Source: Pseudophaeobacter leonis
GTDB lineage: Bacteria > Pseudomonadota > Alphaproteobacteria > Rhodobacterales > Rhodobacteraceae
Reading direction: 5' to 3'
NCBI RefSeq assembly: GCF_002087335.1
Contig: NZ_MWVJ01000002.1
Coordinates: forward strand, 1-56,741
DNA: 56,741 nucleotides
Position numbers and translations under genes: made by a program. The notes beneath the pieces are model-generated. The model searched no databases and was not told where the DNA came from. It saw only the letters and a program-made list of their open reading frames with translations. This document shows, in pieces, positions 28,777 through 37,039 of this stretch. How positions within the stretch are numbered: position 1 is the stretch's first letter; every line of letters starts with the position of its first letter.

Positions 28777-29512
28777 ACGGGGCAGCGGTTTTAGAGCAGG
28801 GGCTTGCGGCGGGGTTTACTGCGGGTTTAACGGAGGGATTTACGGCAGGCCAGGCGATGGGCTGGATGCAGCTTTTGCTAGCCTTTGCCATAGCGCAGCA
28901 AAGCCTTGAGCACCTGCTGCGCGGCGACCGCGCGATCTTTGGGGCGAGGCTGCTGCTCTGTCTGGTTATGGCGCTGGGGATTGGCGGAGCCTGGCCGGTT
29001 TGGGGGCTGTGGGTCATTAGCCTCGCGATGCTCTGGCGCTATCAGGGGCCGTATAATGGCGGCAGTGACAAGATGACCATGCTGATCCTCTCCTGTCTCA
29101 GTCTGGCGCATCTCTCCACGACGCCGTTTTGGCAGGAGATGGCGCTGTCCTATCTGGCGGTGCAGCTGGTGCTGTCCTATTTTGTCTCGGGCTGGATCAA
29201 GGTGATCAATCCGGAATGGCAAAGGGGCGAGGCGCTGCGCGATGTCTTCCGCTTTTCCGCCTATCCCGTCAGCGAGGCTCTGCGGAGCTGGGCTGACCAT
29301 CCGCGCCTGCTGTTTGTGATGGGCTGGACCGTGATGCTGTTCGAGCTGCTGTTTCCGCTGGCGCTATTGCACCCGGTCGCGTTGAAACTGGCGCTGCTCT
29401 GTGCCGCCGGATTTCATTTCTCCAACGCCTGCTTTTTTGCCTCAACAGGTTTTTCTGGATCTGGCTCTGTGCCTATCCGGCCCTGATTTGGTTCCAGGGC
29501 CGGATTTTTTAA
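28773..29512 (+). CDS. HTTM-domain membrane protein (frameshifted at 3' end)
   Basis: Multi-pass membrane protein resembling the horizontally transferred transmembrane (HTTM) domain of vitamin K-dependent gamma-carboxylase relatives: YLAVQLVLSYFVSGWIKVIN and FELLFPLALLHPVALKLALL. A missing G near 29439 (TTTTTTGCC for TTTTTTGGCC) diverts the end; corrected, it reads FGLNRFFWIWLCAYPALIWF and stops at TAA 29510-29512. Enzymatic activity is not implied: bacterial HTTM proteins are mostly uncharacterised. Confidence 0.78.
29477..29510 (+). terminator. intrinsic terminator inside the last codons of the HTTM gene
   Basis: CCGGCCCTG / CAGGGCCGG stem with 9-base loop, then ATTTTTT. The stem codes for the last residues in the restored frame, so gene and terminator overlap. 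Confidence 0.85.
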
Positions 29513-29546
29513 CGCAGGGCAATCAGGATCAGTCCTGACCTTTGCC

Positions 29547-29591
29547 TTAAAGCCCGTTGCCTTAAAGCCAGTTGCCTTAAAGCCAGTTGCC
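29547..29591. repeat. 15-bp tandem repeat of the lldD 3' end including the stop, 3 copies
   Basis: Minus strand unit GGCAACTGGCTTTAA (Gly-Asn-Trp-Leu-stop). The coding copy is 29577-29591; an identical copy is 29562-29576 and a copy with one change 29547-29561. Confidence 0.92.
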
Positions 29592-30740
29592 TTCAAAACC
29601 CTTGGGGATCAGCAGATTGTGCCGTCCCAGATCTGCAACATTGCGCTCGCCGCACAGCGCCATAGTGGTGTCGAGCTCCTTTTGGATGACCTCCAGCGCG
29701 GTGGTCACGCCCTGTTGTCCCATAGCGCCAAGCCCGTAGATATAGGCCCGCCCGATCATGGTGCCGGTGGCCCCCATGGCCAGCGCTTTCAGGACGTCCT
29801 GACCAGAGCGAATACCGCTGTCCAGGATGCCTTCGACCTCGCCGCCGCCAGCATCCAGAATCTGTGGCAGCATCCGGATCGAGCTGAGCGCGCCATCCAG
29901 CTGACGGCCGCCGTGATTTGACACAATGATCGCATCCGCGCCGACCTTTACCGCCATTTTGGCGTCTTCCGCGTCGAGGATGCCCTTCAGGATCACCTTG
30001 CCGTCCCACATCTCTTTCAGCTTGGCGATCTTGCCCCAGTCCAGCGACAGATCAAACTGCTCCGAGGTCCAGGCCCCCAGGGAGGATGCGTCCGAGATGC
30101 CCTCAACATGGCCCACGATATTGCCAAATTCGCGCCGTTTGGCGCCCAGCATCTGCAGACCCCAAGTCCATTTTGTCATCAGATTGGCAATGGTTTTTGG
30201 CGTCAGCTTTGGCGGCGCGGACAGGCCGTTTTTCAGATCCTTGTGGCGCTGGCCCAGAATCTGCAGATCCAGCGTGATCACCAGAGCCGAGCATTTGGCA
30301 TCCTTGGCGCGCTGAATCAGACGGCGGACATAGTCCTCGTCATTCATGGTGTAGAGCTGAAACCAAAAGGGTTTGGTGGTGGCCTCGGCGACATCCTCGA
30401 TCGAGTTGATCGACATGGTCGACAGCGTATAAGGCACGCCAAATTCCTCTGCCGCCCGGGCTGCTTTGATCTCGCCGTCGGCATGCTGCATGCCGGTCAG
30501 ACCAACTGGCGCCAAAGCCACCGGCATGGCGACCTCTTTGCCAATCATCTGGCCACGGGTGCTGCGCCCTGACATGTCGACCGCGACGCGCTGGCGCAGG
30601 CGGATTTGTTCAAAATCAGAGGTGTTCTCGCGAAAGGTCTGCTCGGTCCAGCTGCCGCTTTCGGCATAATCAAAAAACATCCGCGGCACACGGCGCTCAT
30701 AGATGCGTTTCAGGTCCTGAATATTTGTGATTACCGGCAC
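29577..30740 (-). CDS. lldD: FMN-dependent L-lactate dehydrogenase
   Basis: Membrane-associated flavoenzyme oxidising L-lactate to pyruvate into the quinone pool. 387 aa: RVPRMFFDYAESGSWTEQTF N-terminus, PVALAPVGLTGMQHADGEIK, ILKGILDAEDAK with the FMN Lys, and VSNHGGRQLDGALSSI with the catalytic His and Arg. Related family members oxidise glycolate or mandelate; overall similarity favours lactate. The last four codons and the stop are repeated downstream. Confidence 0.9.
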   Translation of the reverse strand: MPVITNIQDLKRIYERRVPRMFFDYAESGSWTEQTFRENTSDFEQIRLRQRVAVDMSGRSTRGQMIGKEVAMPVALAPVGLTGMQHADGEIKAARAAEEFGVPYTLSTMSINSIEDVAEATTKPFWFQLYTMNDEDYVRRLIQRAKDAKCSALVITLDLQILGQRHKDLKNGLSAPPKLTPKTIANLMTKWTWGLQMLGAKRREFGNIVGHVEGISDASSLGAWTSEQFDLSLDWGKIAKLKEMWDGKVILKGILDAEDAKMAVKVGADAIIVSNHGGRQLDGALSSIRMLPQILDAGGGEVEGILDSGIRSGQDVLKALAMGATGTMIGRAYIYGLGAMGQQGVTTALEVIQKELDTTMALCGERNVADLGRHNLLIPKGFEGNWL

Positions 30741-30895
30741 GGATCAGTCCTCGCTATTACCTGGTAAGGATTCCTTACCAATTCGGGGGCGAGGTTGCAA
30801 TACTGTTCACAGGACCGCGCCGACGCAAAAACCGCACCTCCAAAGCCGAATTTGGGGCGCGGCTTTGCCGTTCTGCGTCTGCCTTGAGGGACCAG

Positions 30896-30926
30896 ATGAG
30901 CCCCGATGAGCCCCGGTTCAGCCCCG
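30896..30926. repeat. 10-11-bp tandem repeat containing the trpA stop, 3 copies
   Basis: Minus-strand units CCGGGGCTGAA, CCGGGGCTCAT and CGGGGCTCAT. The TGA of trpA lies in the first unit. Confidence 0.75.
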
Positions 30927-31708
30927 GTGGGCGCCGTCTGCCAGCGTTTTGACAAAATCCAGAACGTCGCGGGTTGTCTTGCCGGCGCCACTCAGGCTCA
31001 CGATGGCACTGCCGACCACGGCACCATCTGAAATTGAGGCGATATTCTCGCTTTTTCGGGTGTATTGATGCCAAAGCCCACAATGACGGGAATATCCGTG
31101 GCGGCCTTGATGCGGGCCACTTCGGGGGCGACAGTGTCGGCCTGGGCCTCAGCGGCGCCAGTGATGCCGGTCACCGACACGTAATAGACAAAGCCAGAGG
31201 TGTTTTGTAGCACCTTGGGAAGGCGCGCATCATCGGTGGTTGGTGTTGCCAGACGGATGAAGTTCAGGCCGGCCTTCTGGGCTGGAATGCAAAGCTCGTC
31301 ATCTTCTTCGGGTGGCAGGTCCACCACGATCAAACCATCGATGCCGACCGCTTTTGCATCCACAAGGAACTTGTCGACGCCGCGATTATAGATCGGGTTG
31401 TAATAGCCCATCAGAACGATTGGTGTGGTGTTGTCCGTTTGGCGGAAATCGGCTGCCAGCTGCAGGGTTTTTTCCAGGGTCATGCCGACGTCCAGGGCGC
31501 GCTGACCTGCCAGCTGAATGGTCGGGCCATCTGCCATCGGGTCGGTAAAGGGCAGGCCCAGCTCGATAATATCAACCCCTGCCGCTGGCAGGCCTTTGAC
31601 CAGCTCCAGCGAGCTTTCATAATCGGGGTCACCCGCCATGACATAGGACACAAAGGCCTTTTTGCCGGCAGCTTTGAGTTCGGCGAATTTAGCGTCAATA
31701 CGGGTCAT
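30918..31708 (-). CDS. trpA: tryptophan synthase alpha chain (frameshifted)
   Basis: Cleaves indole-3-glycerol phosphate; partner of TrpB. Starts [20 protein letters not shown] at 31708. Catalytic Glu and Asp in [20 protein letters not shown] and [14 protein letters not shown]; phosphate site in [14 protein letters not shown] missing G near 31046-31051 shifts the frame; corrected, it continues [20 protein letters not shown] and ends [12 protein letters not shown], stop 30918-30920. Stands alone, unlinked to trpFB. Confidence 0.93.
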
Positions 31709-31761
31709 GGTCAGGCCTCTTGCAACATACTGCTCTGGTTTGCCCAAAGTTGTAGGGGAAA

Positions 31762-31797
31762 TCAATCCCGCCCTCAATCCCGCCCACTTAACGGCCC
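31762..31797. repeat. 12-bp tandem repeat upstream of trpA
   Basis: Two perfect units TCAATCCCGCCC (31762-31773, 31774-31785) followed by decayed copies ACTTAACGGCCC and ACAGTTCGGTTC. Confidence 0.75.
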
Positions 31798-31846
31798 ACA
31801 GTTCGGTTCACAGTGCTGCTCTGTACCCGAACTGCGCCTTGTCGTG

Positions 31847-32341
31847 TCAGTTCAGCGGAACATGCCAGCGCAGCATCACCGCATTGACGCCGGGGTTGAT
31901 CCGGCCTGTCGAGGCGTTGGATTTATGACCCAAAGCAAGCGACAGGGCTTTGCCATTGTTGAACCGCTTGCCAACGGCGATCTGGCTGCGCACCTCAAAG
32001 GTTGAGCCAAGATCGTTGAATGTAATGCCTTCAGAATAGGCACCCGGCAATACACTGGCCTCGATGAACCAGTTGTGCTGCAGATCCCAATTGCCGCTGA
32101 CGCCACCGCCGATAAATGCATCTCCGGTTTCTGCGACCTCAATCACGCCTGCCAGGCGGGCAGAGAAGCGGCCCTTTTCGTAAAAGGGGCTGTGAAGATA
32201 TTCGAGCGAGAAAATTGCGCCATCCTCGGCGCCATTGAGGGAATAGTCGGTATAGCCTGCGCCAAGAACAATTTCCTGGCTGGTTGCGGCTTGGGCAAAG
32301 CCTGCAATCAAGGCTGCACAGAATAGAATATTTCGTTTCAT
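31847..32341 (-). CDS. acyloxyacyl hydrolase, PagL-like lipid A deacylase family
   Basis: 164 aa outer-membrane beta-barrel candidate with a signal peptide ([20 protein letters not shown], cut after TSQ or ATS). Alternating beta-strand pattern throughout. [17 protein letters not shown] has the His-x-Ser-Asn of PagL-type lipid A 3-O-deacylases. The third catalytic residue (Glu in PagL) is not obvious; [11 protein letters not shown] occupies that region. The protein ends with an aromatic barrel terminus, RWHVPLN. Confidence 0.7.
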   Translation of the reverse strand: MKRNILFCAALIAGFAQAATSQEIVLGAGYTDYSLNGAEDGAIFSLEYLHSPFYEKGRFSARLAGVIEVAETGDAFIGGGVSGNWDLQHNWFIEASVLPGAYSEGITFNDLGSTFEVRSQIAVGKRFNNGKALSLALGHKSNASTGRINPGVNAVMLRWHVPLN

Positions 32342-32484
32342 TTCGTCCCCGAAGCATGGTCAAATTTTGTCGGATATTCAAATTTTGTCGGATATAATGT
32401 CGCTAGTACCGAGTTAAACCTCTTCCACAGCAAAAACGAGATCTGCTGCGGCCAAATTTGCAGCTTTTCTCGGGATGGTGACTG

Positions 32485-32528
32485 GATGACGACAGGATGC
32501 AGACAGGGTGCAGACCGGATGCAGACAG
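32485..32528. repeat. 11-bp tandem repeat upstream of ychF, 4 copies
   Basis: GATGACGACAG, GATGCAGACAG, GGTGCAGACCG and GATGCAGACAG head to tail, with a trace of a fifth unit to 32539. Confidence 0.85.
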
Positions 32529-32608
32529 GGCTCTGGACGACAGAGCTGCCTTGCGCCGGAAGCCAATGCTGCCTAGAAGCCATTCCCAAGTGGCATCAGG
32601 AGGCCGAT

Positions 32609-33705
32609 ATGGGCTTTAAAATGGGAATTGTGGGCCTGCCGAATGTCGGCAAGTCGACCTTGTTCAACGCGTTGACCAAAACAGCATCGGCGCAGGCGGC
32701 GAACTTTCCGTTCTGCACGATCGAGCCCAATGTGGGAGAGGTCGGCGTTCCGGACGCACGTCTGGACCAGCTGGCAGCGATTGCCGGCTCCAAACAGATC
32801 ATCCCGACCCGGATGACCTTTGTTGACATCGAGGGCTGGTCAAAGGCGCGTCCAAGGGCGAAGGCCTGGGCAACCAGTTTCTGGCGAATATCCGCGAAAC
32901 CGATGCAATTGCTCATGTTTTGCGCTGCTTTGAAGATGGTGACGTGACCCATGTCGACGGTCGCGTCGACCCGGTGGCGGATGCTGAAACCATCGAGACA
33001 GAGCTGATGCTGGCGGATCTTGAGAGCATCGAGAAGCGCCGCGCCGGTCTGGTGCGCAAGATTAAAGGCAACGACAAAGAGGCCGTGCAACAGGAACGTC
33101 TGCTGGCTGAGGCGCAGGCGATGCTGGAAGATGGCAAGCCCGCACGCCTCATTGAGGTCGACGAAGACGACGCCAAGGCCTGGCGGATGTTGCAACTGCT
33201 GACCACCAAACCGGTGCTCTATGTCTGCAACGTAGGTGAGTCGGAATCGGTCGATGGCAACGAACATTCTGCCAAAGTTGCCGCGATGGCTGCAGCGCAG
33301 GGCAATGCGCATGTAATTATTTCGGCCCAGATCGAAGAAGAAATCAGCCAGCTTGAGGCGGATGAGGCACAGATGTTCCTCGAAGAGATGGGCCTGCAGG
33401 AAGCGGGCCTCGACCGGCTTATCCGCGCGGGCTATGAGCTGTTGCATCTGGAAACCTATTTCACTGTTGGGCCGAAAGAGGCCCGTGCCTGGACCATTCG
33501 TGCGGGCACGTCAGGCCCCCAGGCGGCCGGTGTTATTCATGGCGACTTTGAAAAAGGCTTCATTCGGGCCGAAACCATCGCCTTTGAGGACTTCATTGCC
33601 TGCAATGGCGAACAGGGGGCCAAAGAAGCGGGCAAGATGCGCGCCGAGGGCAAATCCTACGTCGTCAAGGATGGCGATGTGATGCACTTCCTGTTCAGCA
33701 AATAG
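32609..33705 (+). CDS. ychF: redox-regulated ATPase YchF/Obg-like (frameshifted)
   Basis: Universally conserved P-loop ATPase/GTPase of translation and stress response. 365 aa after correction, start ATG 32609 with AGGAGG upstream. G1 [18 protein letters not shown]; the [10 protein letters not shown] switch; TGS domain at the C-terminus ([35 protein letters not shown]). Near 32833-32840 a base is missing (GGGCTGG for GGGCCTGG), so [19 protein letters not shown] becomes [13 protein letters not shown]. An Ala-to-Glu codon difference sits beside it. Confidence 0.95.
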
Positions 33706-33789
33706 GATTTTGTCACTGTGCGGGCATTGTGCAGGCATGGTCGGCACGGAAACTGACACCACTCCAGACTGCCCATACGAGAGAGCCGA

Positions 33790-33846
33790 CAGGCACCACA
33801 CAGGCACCACACAGGCACCACACAGGCACGACCTACAGGCACCACC
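33790..33846. repeat. 11-bp tandem repeat after ychF, 3 perfect plus 2 degenerate copies
   Basis: CAGGCACCACA at 33790, 33801 and 33812, then 13-base CAGGCACGACCTA and CAGGCACCACC. Confidence 0.9.
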
Positions 33847-33856
33847 TAAAGACACA

Positions 33857-33886
33857 GCCCGTGCAGATGACCTGCGCGGGCGGTTT
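33857..33886 (+). terminator. intrinsic terminator of ychF
   Basis: GCCCGTGCAG / CTGCGCGGGC stem (one G-U), 5-base loop, then GGTTTTC. It lies 150 bases past the ychF stop, beyond the repeat array. Confidence 0.75.
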
Positions 33887-33988
33887 TCTGTGGGTCTGCT
33901 GAAAAACGATTGCCGCTACGGCCCTGTGGTTGGCTGGCTGGGCTTGCAGCAGCGCCGGGGCAAGTGCTAGGCGGACGCAAGAACCGAG

Positions 33989-34920
33989 ATGGAAACTTTT
34001 ATGGTCAAACTCATTATCGACACGGATCCCGGCATTGATGATGCCATGGCAATATTTTATGCCGCCGCCGCTCCGGATATCGAACTTTTGGGGCTCTCCA
34101 CGATTTTTGGCAATGTCACAACCGAGGTCGCCACCCGTAACGCCCTGCGTCTGCTTGAGGCGGTGGAGCTGTCTGTGCCGGTGGCCCATGGCGCCGACAA
34201 GCCACTCTCACTGCCGCCATTTCGCCATCGGCGCGGGTGCATGGGGTTGAGGGCTTTGGCGACATCCCCTCTGAGACCCCCAAGGGGCTGCCTGTCGATG
34301 AAGAGGCTGCCGATTTCCTGATCCGCATGGCGCGCGAACACAAAGGAGAGCTGGTGCTCTGCCCGATTGGGCCGCTGACCAATATTGCCCTGGCCATGCA
34401 ACGCGACCCGGAGTTTGTCAAAAACCTCAAACGCATTGTCATTATGGGGGGCTCGCTGGAGGAGGGGGGCAATGTCACGCCGCATGCGGAGGCCAATATC
34501 TATCATGACCCGCAGGCGGCAGATGTGGTTTTTGGCGCTGGTAACAAGGTGGTGATGGTGGGGCTGGATGTCACCCACCGTATTCTGTGCACCAAGGAAG
34601 ATTTTGCCTCCATCGCGACGCAGTCGCCCACCTTGGGGGGCATGGTGCAGCGCATGTCCGAGTTTTACCTGTCCTTTTATGCCTCGGTCGGGAAGTTCGA
34701 CGGCTGCTCTTTGCATGATCCGGCGGCGGTGATCGCCTGCAGCAATCCAGAGCTTTTTGAAACCCGCAAGACACCTGTCCGGGTGGTCTGCGGCGGCGAA
34801 GAGATCGGCGCCACTGTGGTGGCTGACAAGGGCAGCCGCGACGCGGTCTCTGTCTGCATGCAAGTTGACGCCGGGGCCGTAAAATCACTGTTTCTCGAAC
34901 GCCTGGCGCTTTTGCCCTAG
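33989..34920 (+). CDS. inosine/uridine-preferring nucleoside hydrolase family protein (frameshifted)
   Basis: Hydrolyses the N-glycosidic bond of nucleosides to base and ribose. Ca2+-binding IIDTDPGIDDAMAI at residues 8-22; later EANIYHDPQAADVV and CSLHDPAAVIACSNPELF. A missing base near 34220-34224 splits the frame (PPFAPSARVHGVEGFGD expected); the second half resumes at VHGVEGFGDIPSETP. Start at 33989 (METFMVKL) or 34001 (MVKL). Its 3' end is tandemly duplicated. Confidence 0.87.
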
Positions 34921-34977
34921 TCTGGCGCTTTTGCCCTAGTCTGGCCCTGTTGCGCCGGTCTGGCGCTGTTGCCTGAT
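34902..34977. repeat. 19-bp tandem repeat of the nucleoside hydrolase 3' end with stop, 4 copies
   Basis: TCTGGCGCTTTTGCCCTAG at 34921-34939 is a copy of 34902-34920 (codons Leu-Ala-Leu-Leu-Pro-stop) with one change; two degenerate copies follow (34940-34958, 34959-34977). Confidence 0.92.
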
Positions 34978-35001
34978 GCAGTTTCCTGATCGGGGCGCGG
35001 T

Positions 35002-35031
35002 AAAAGGGCACAGGCAAAAAGGGCACAGGCA
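35002..35031. repeat. 15-bp perfect tandem duplication
   Basis: AAAAGGGCACAGGCA twice, in the gap between the nucleoside hydrolase gene and the opposing FAH-family gene. Confidence 0.85.
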
Positions 35032-35109
35032 AACTGGACGGCTAAATGGGGCTGGGCTGTGCCGTAGCCCCATTTGTTTTGACAGCCGGGTTTGAAGCGG
35101 CCTGGGGGA

Positions 35110-35952
35110 TTAACCCTGCACGATCTTTTGCATCTGGACCCCCAGACCCTCGACGCCCAGTTCCATCTGATCCCCGGCTTTCAGGTAGACGGGATTGGGT
35201 TTCATCCCCATGCCCACGCCGGGCGGGGTGCCGGTAGAGATCACATCCCCCGGCTGCAGGCTCATAAAGCGCGACAGATAGGCGACAATATGGGCAACGC
35301 CGTAAACCATGGTGGCGGTAGAGCCAGTCTGCACCCGGATGCCATTCACGTCCAGATACATGCTGAGGTTCTGCGGATCCGGCACCTCGTCACGGGTCAC
35401 CAGCCAGGGGCCGATGGGGCCAAAGGTATCGGCGGATTTCCCCTTGGTCCATTGCCCCTCATGTTTGATCTGGAAATCCCGCTCTGAGAGATCATTGATG
35501 ACGCAATAGCCCGCGACATGCTCCAGAGCCTCGGCCTCAGTGATGTATTTTGCCTCCTTGCCGATCACCACGCCCAGTTCGACCTCCCAGTCGGTGGCGG
35601 ATGAGCCACGCGGGATCTCGATGTCGTCATTGGCGCCGCAGATGGCCGAGGTGGCCTTGGCAAAGATCACCGGCTCAGCCGGCACAGTCATGCCAGCCTC
35701 GGCGGCATGATCAGAGTAGTTGAGGCCGATGCAGATGAATTTTCCGGTCTGCGCAACACAGGGGCCGTAGCGGTCCACCTGAACGGCGGGCAGGGTTTTT
35801 GGGTCAAGGGCTGCAATCTTTGCCAGAGCTGCATCGCTCAGGGTGTCGGCGGCAATATCGGCGACATGGGCGGACAGATCCCGCACCGTGCCGCTGCCAT
35901 CCAACAGTCCGGGTTTCTCATGCCCTTTGGGGCCAAATCGTAGCAGCTTCAA
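35110..35952 (-). CDS. fumarylacetoacetate hydrolase family protein
   Basis: 280 aa. FAH-fold C-C hydrolase/lyase: FICIGLNYSDHAAEAGMTVP, EPVIFAKATSAICGAND, WEVELGVVIGKEAKYI and GDVISTGTPPGVGMGMKPNP carry the metal-binding Glu and Asp residues. Members include ureidoglycolate lyase, acylpyruvases and homoprotocatechuate enzymes. The nearby nucleoside hydrolase and urease genes make a ureidoglycolate role attractive, but sequence alone does not decide. Confidence 0.85.
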   Translation of the reverse strand: MKLLRFGPKGHEKPGLLDGSGTVRDLSAHVADIAADTLSDAALAKIAALDPKTLPAVQVDRYGPCVAQTGKFICIGLNYSDHAAEAGMTVPAEPVIFAKATSAICGANDDIEIPRGSSATDWEVELGVVIGKEAKYITEAEALEHVAGYCVINDLSERDFQIKHEGQWTKGKSADTFGPIGPWLVTRDEVPDPQNLSMYLDVNGIRVQTGSTATMVYGVAHIVAYLSRFMSLQPGDVISTGTPPGVGMGMKPNPVYLKAGDQMELGVEGLGVQMQKIVQG

Positions 35953-36219
35953 ATCAGTATTCTCCGTTCAGGTGATCCCGCGTCCATGCCAAAGCATGGG
36001 GCCAGGGGATGACAGCGGCAACGCGCATGGCGGGACTGCCCTGCTGTCGGCTTGGTGATTGGAGAGATCCTGCATAGTGGCCTGCAGGGCGCAACCAGAA
36101 TGTTGCCAAAACCGCAGCGAGGGCTGCCCCATCAGCCCGCTGAAACCTGTAATCTGGCTGTGACGCAGCTGGCCGGAGGGGCAAGATTCAGCTCTGTTTC
36201 GCGAGGGGGAGAGAAGGTC
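35953..36219. other. region between FAH-family gene and the hairpin array
   Basis: 267 bases with no convincing gene. It would contain the FAH promoter (plus-strand right side of 35952) and the 3' end of the minus-strand hairpin RNA; no clear T-run terminator is seen. Confidence 0.4.
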
Positions 36220-36336
36220 GGGCCAACAGCTTCGGGAGGAGGAGAATCTGTTGGCCCTGGTTTTAACGGGCTCCGGGAGGAAGAACCGTTAAAGTGCGGT
36301 TTCAGGATGACTCTGGGAGGAGCGAGACCTGATACC
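36220..36336 (-). ncRNA. array of three CCUCC-loop hairpins, CcsR/'cuckoo'-type sRNAs
   Basis: On the minus strand, downstream of two DUF1127 genes, three stem-loops follow each other with 4-base spacers. (1) 36336-36298, stem GGTATCAGG/CCTGAAACC (one mismatch), 21-nt loop with CTCCTCCC. (2) 36293-36262, stem TTTAACGG/CCGTTAAA, 16-nt loop with CTTCCTCCC. (3) 36257-36220, stem GGGCCAACAG/CTGTTGGCCC, 18-nt loop with CTCCTCCTCCC. This is the architecture of the alphaproteobacterial anti-Shine-Dalgarno 'cuckoo' sRNAs, such as CcsR1-4 of Rhodobacter sphaeroides, processed from a DUF1127 mRNA (known from literature memory). Stems differ in sequence while loops keep the motif, which supports selection on the structure. 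Confidence 0.8.
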
Positions 36337-36409
36337 TGTCACTGCCGACCATGCAGAGCGGCCATTGATTTCGTGAAGGGTCAGTGACGTTTCACCGCAA
36401 GCGTCGGGG

Positions 36410-36676
36410 TCACAGACCGTCGTATTCGTATGACAGCAGGAATTGCGCATGGCGCTTGATCCCACTGCGGGTGATTCCGATTTGCGCCAGTTCTTTGTCG
36501 GACATCTGGTTCAGAACCGATTCCATCTTGGCGGTCTGCACATTGGACAGAAATGTCGCCAATCCGCTCCGCGCTTTCGACAAAATGTCGAGTGAGGCAC
36601 CGGATACCAAAGTCGCGACCTGTCCGAGATGCAGCCAAAGCTTTGCACCGGGGAGGGTGTTGCTAGGATACTTCAT
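36410..36676 (-). CDS. DUF1127 family protein (second of pair)
   Basis: 88 aa. C-terminal DUF1127 core LNQMSDKELAQIGITRSGIK in the last 40 residues; the N-terminal half is hydrophobic-amphipathic and not conserved. Its ATG overlaps the stop of the upstream DUF1127 gene (ATGA), so both are translated from one mRNA that continues into the hairpin array. In R. sphaeroides a DUF1127 protein beside such sRNAs (CcaF1) binds RNA; a similar role here is inference. Confidence 0.82.
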   Translation of the reverse strand: MKYPSNTLPGAKLWLHLGQVATLVSGASLDILSKARSGLATFLSNVQTAKMESVLNQMSDKELAQIGITRSGIKRHAQFLLSYEYDGL

Positions 36677-36885
36677 GTTTTGTCCTTTCGACTGGTCTCA
36701 AGAGCGATCCTGCGAATGTGAGCGCGAGGTATGCCAAGATCAGCAAGCTCCCGGTCTGAAAGACCGCGAAGCTCAGACAGGGTGGAGAGATACAGGTCGC
36801 GGCGCAGCTTTGCGGCTTTCACGGCAGACAGCATTTGCGCCAGGCGCCAACGCAGGGAACCCAAGATCAATTTTTGGGCGAACAT
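36673..36885 (-). CDS. DUF1127 family protein (first of pair)
   Basis: 70 aa as read (MFAQKLILGSLRWRLAQMLS), with the DUF1127 core LSELRGLSDRELADLGIPRA and a basic tail. The ATG at 36885 has no ribosome site. An ATG at 36904, 10 bases after a perfect AGGAGG (36915-36920), opens a frame one base out (MAFIHTNVRPKIDLG), which looks like a natural DUF1127 N-terminus. A single-base sequence error between 36846 and 36880 would join them. Divergent from the LysR gene. Confidence 0.75.
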   Translation of the reverse strand: MFAQKLILGSLRWRLAQMLSAVKAAKLRRDLYLSTLSELRGLSDRELADLGIPRAHIRRIALETSRKDKT

Positions 36886-37039
36886 TGGTGTGTATGAATG
36901 CCATTGACTTCAGGCCTCCTCATTTTGATTGCTGCGACGCAGTATTTGTGCCGCACTGCAGCAATACCGCTAACGAACAAGATCTCCAATCCTCTAAATA
37001 TGCATAGGGGATGTTCCAAATTGGAAAGGGTACCGCCGC

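Noticed and set aside
33790..33846. Possible CRISPR array
   Set aside because: Units are only 11 bases, directly adjacent with no spacers, and no cas genes are present.
36384..37007. 207-codon plus-strand frame over the DUF1127 genes
   Set aside because: Antisense to two DUF1127 genes with recognisable family motifs.
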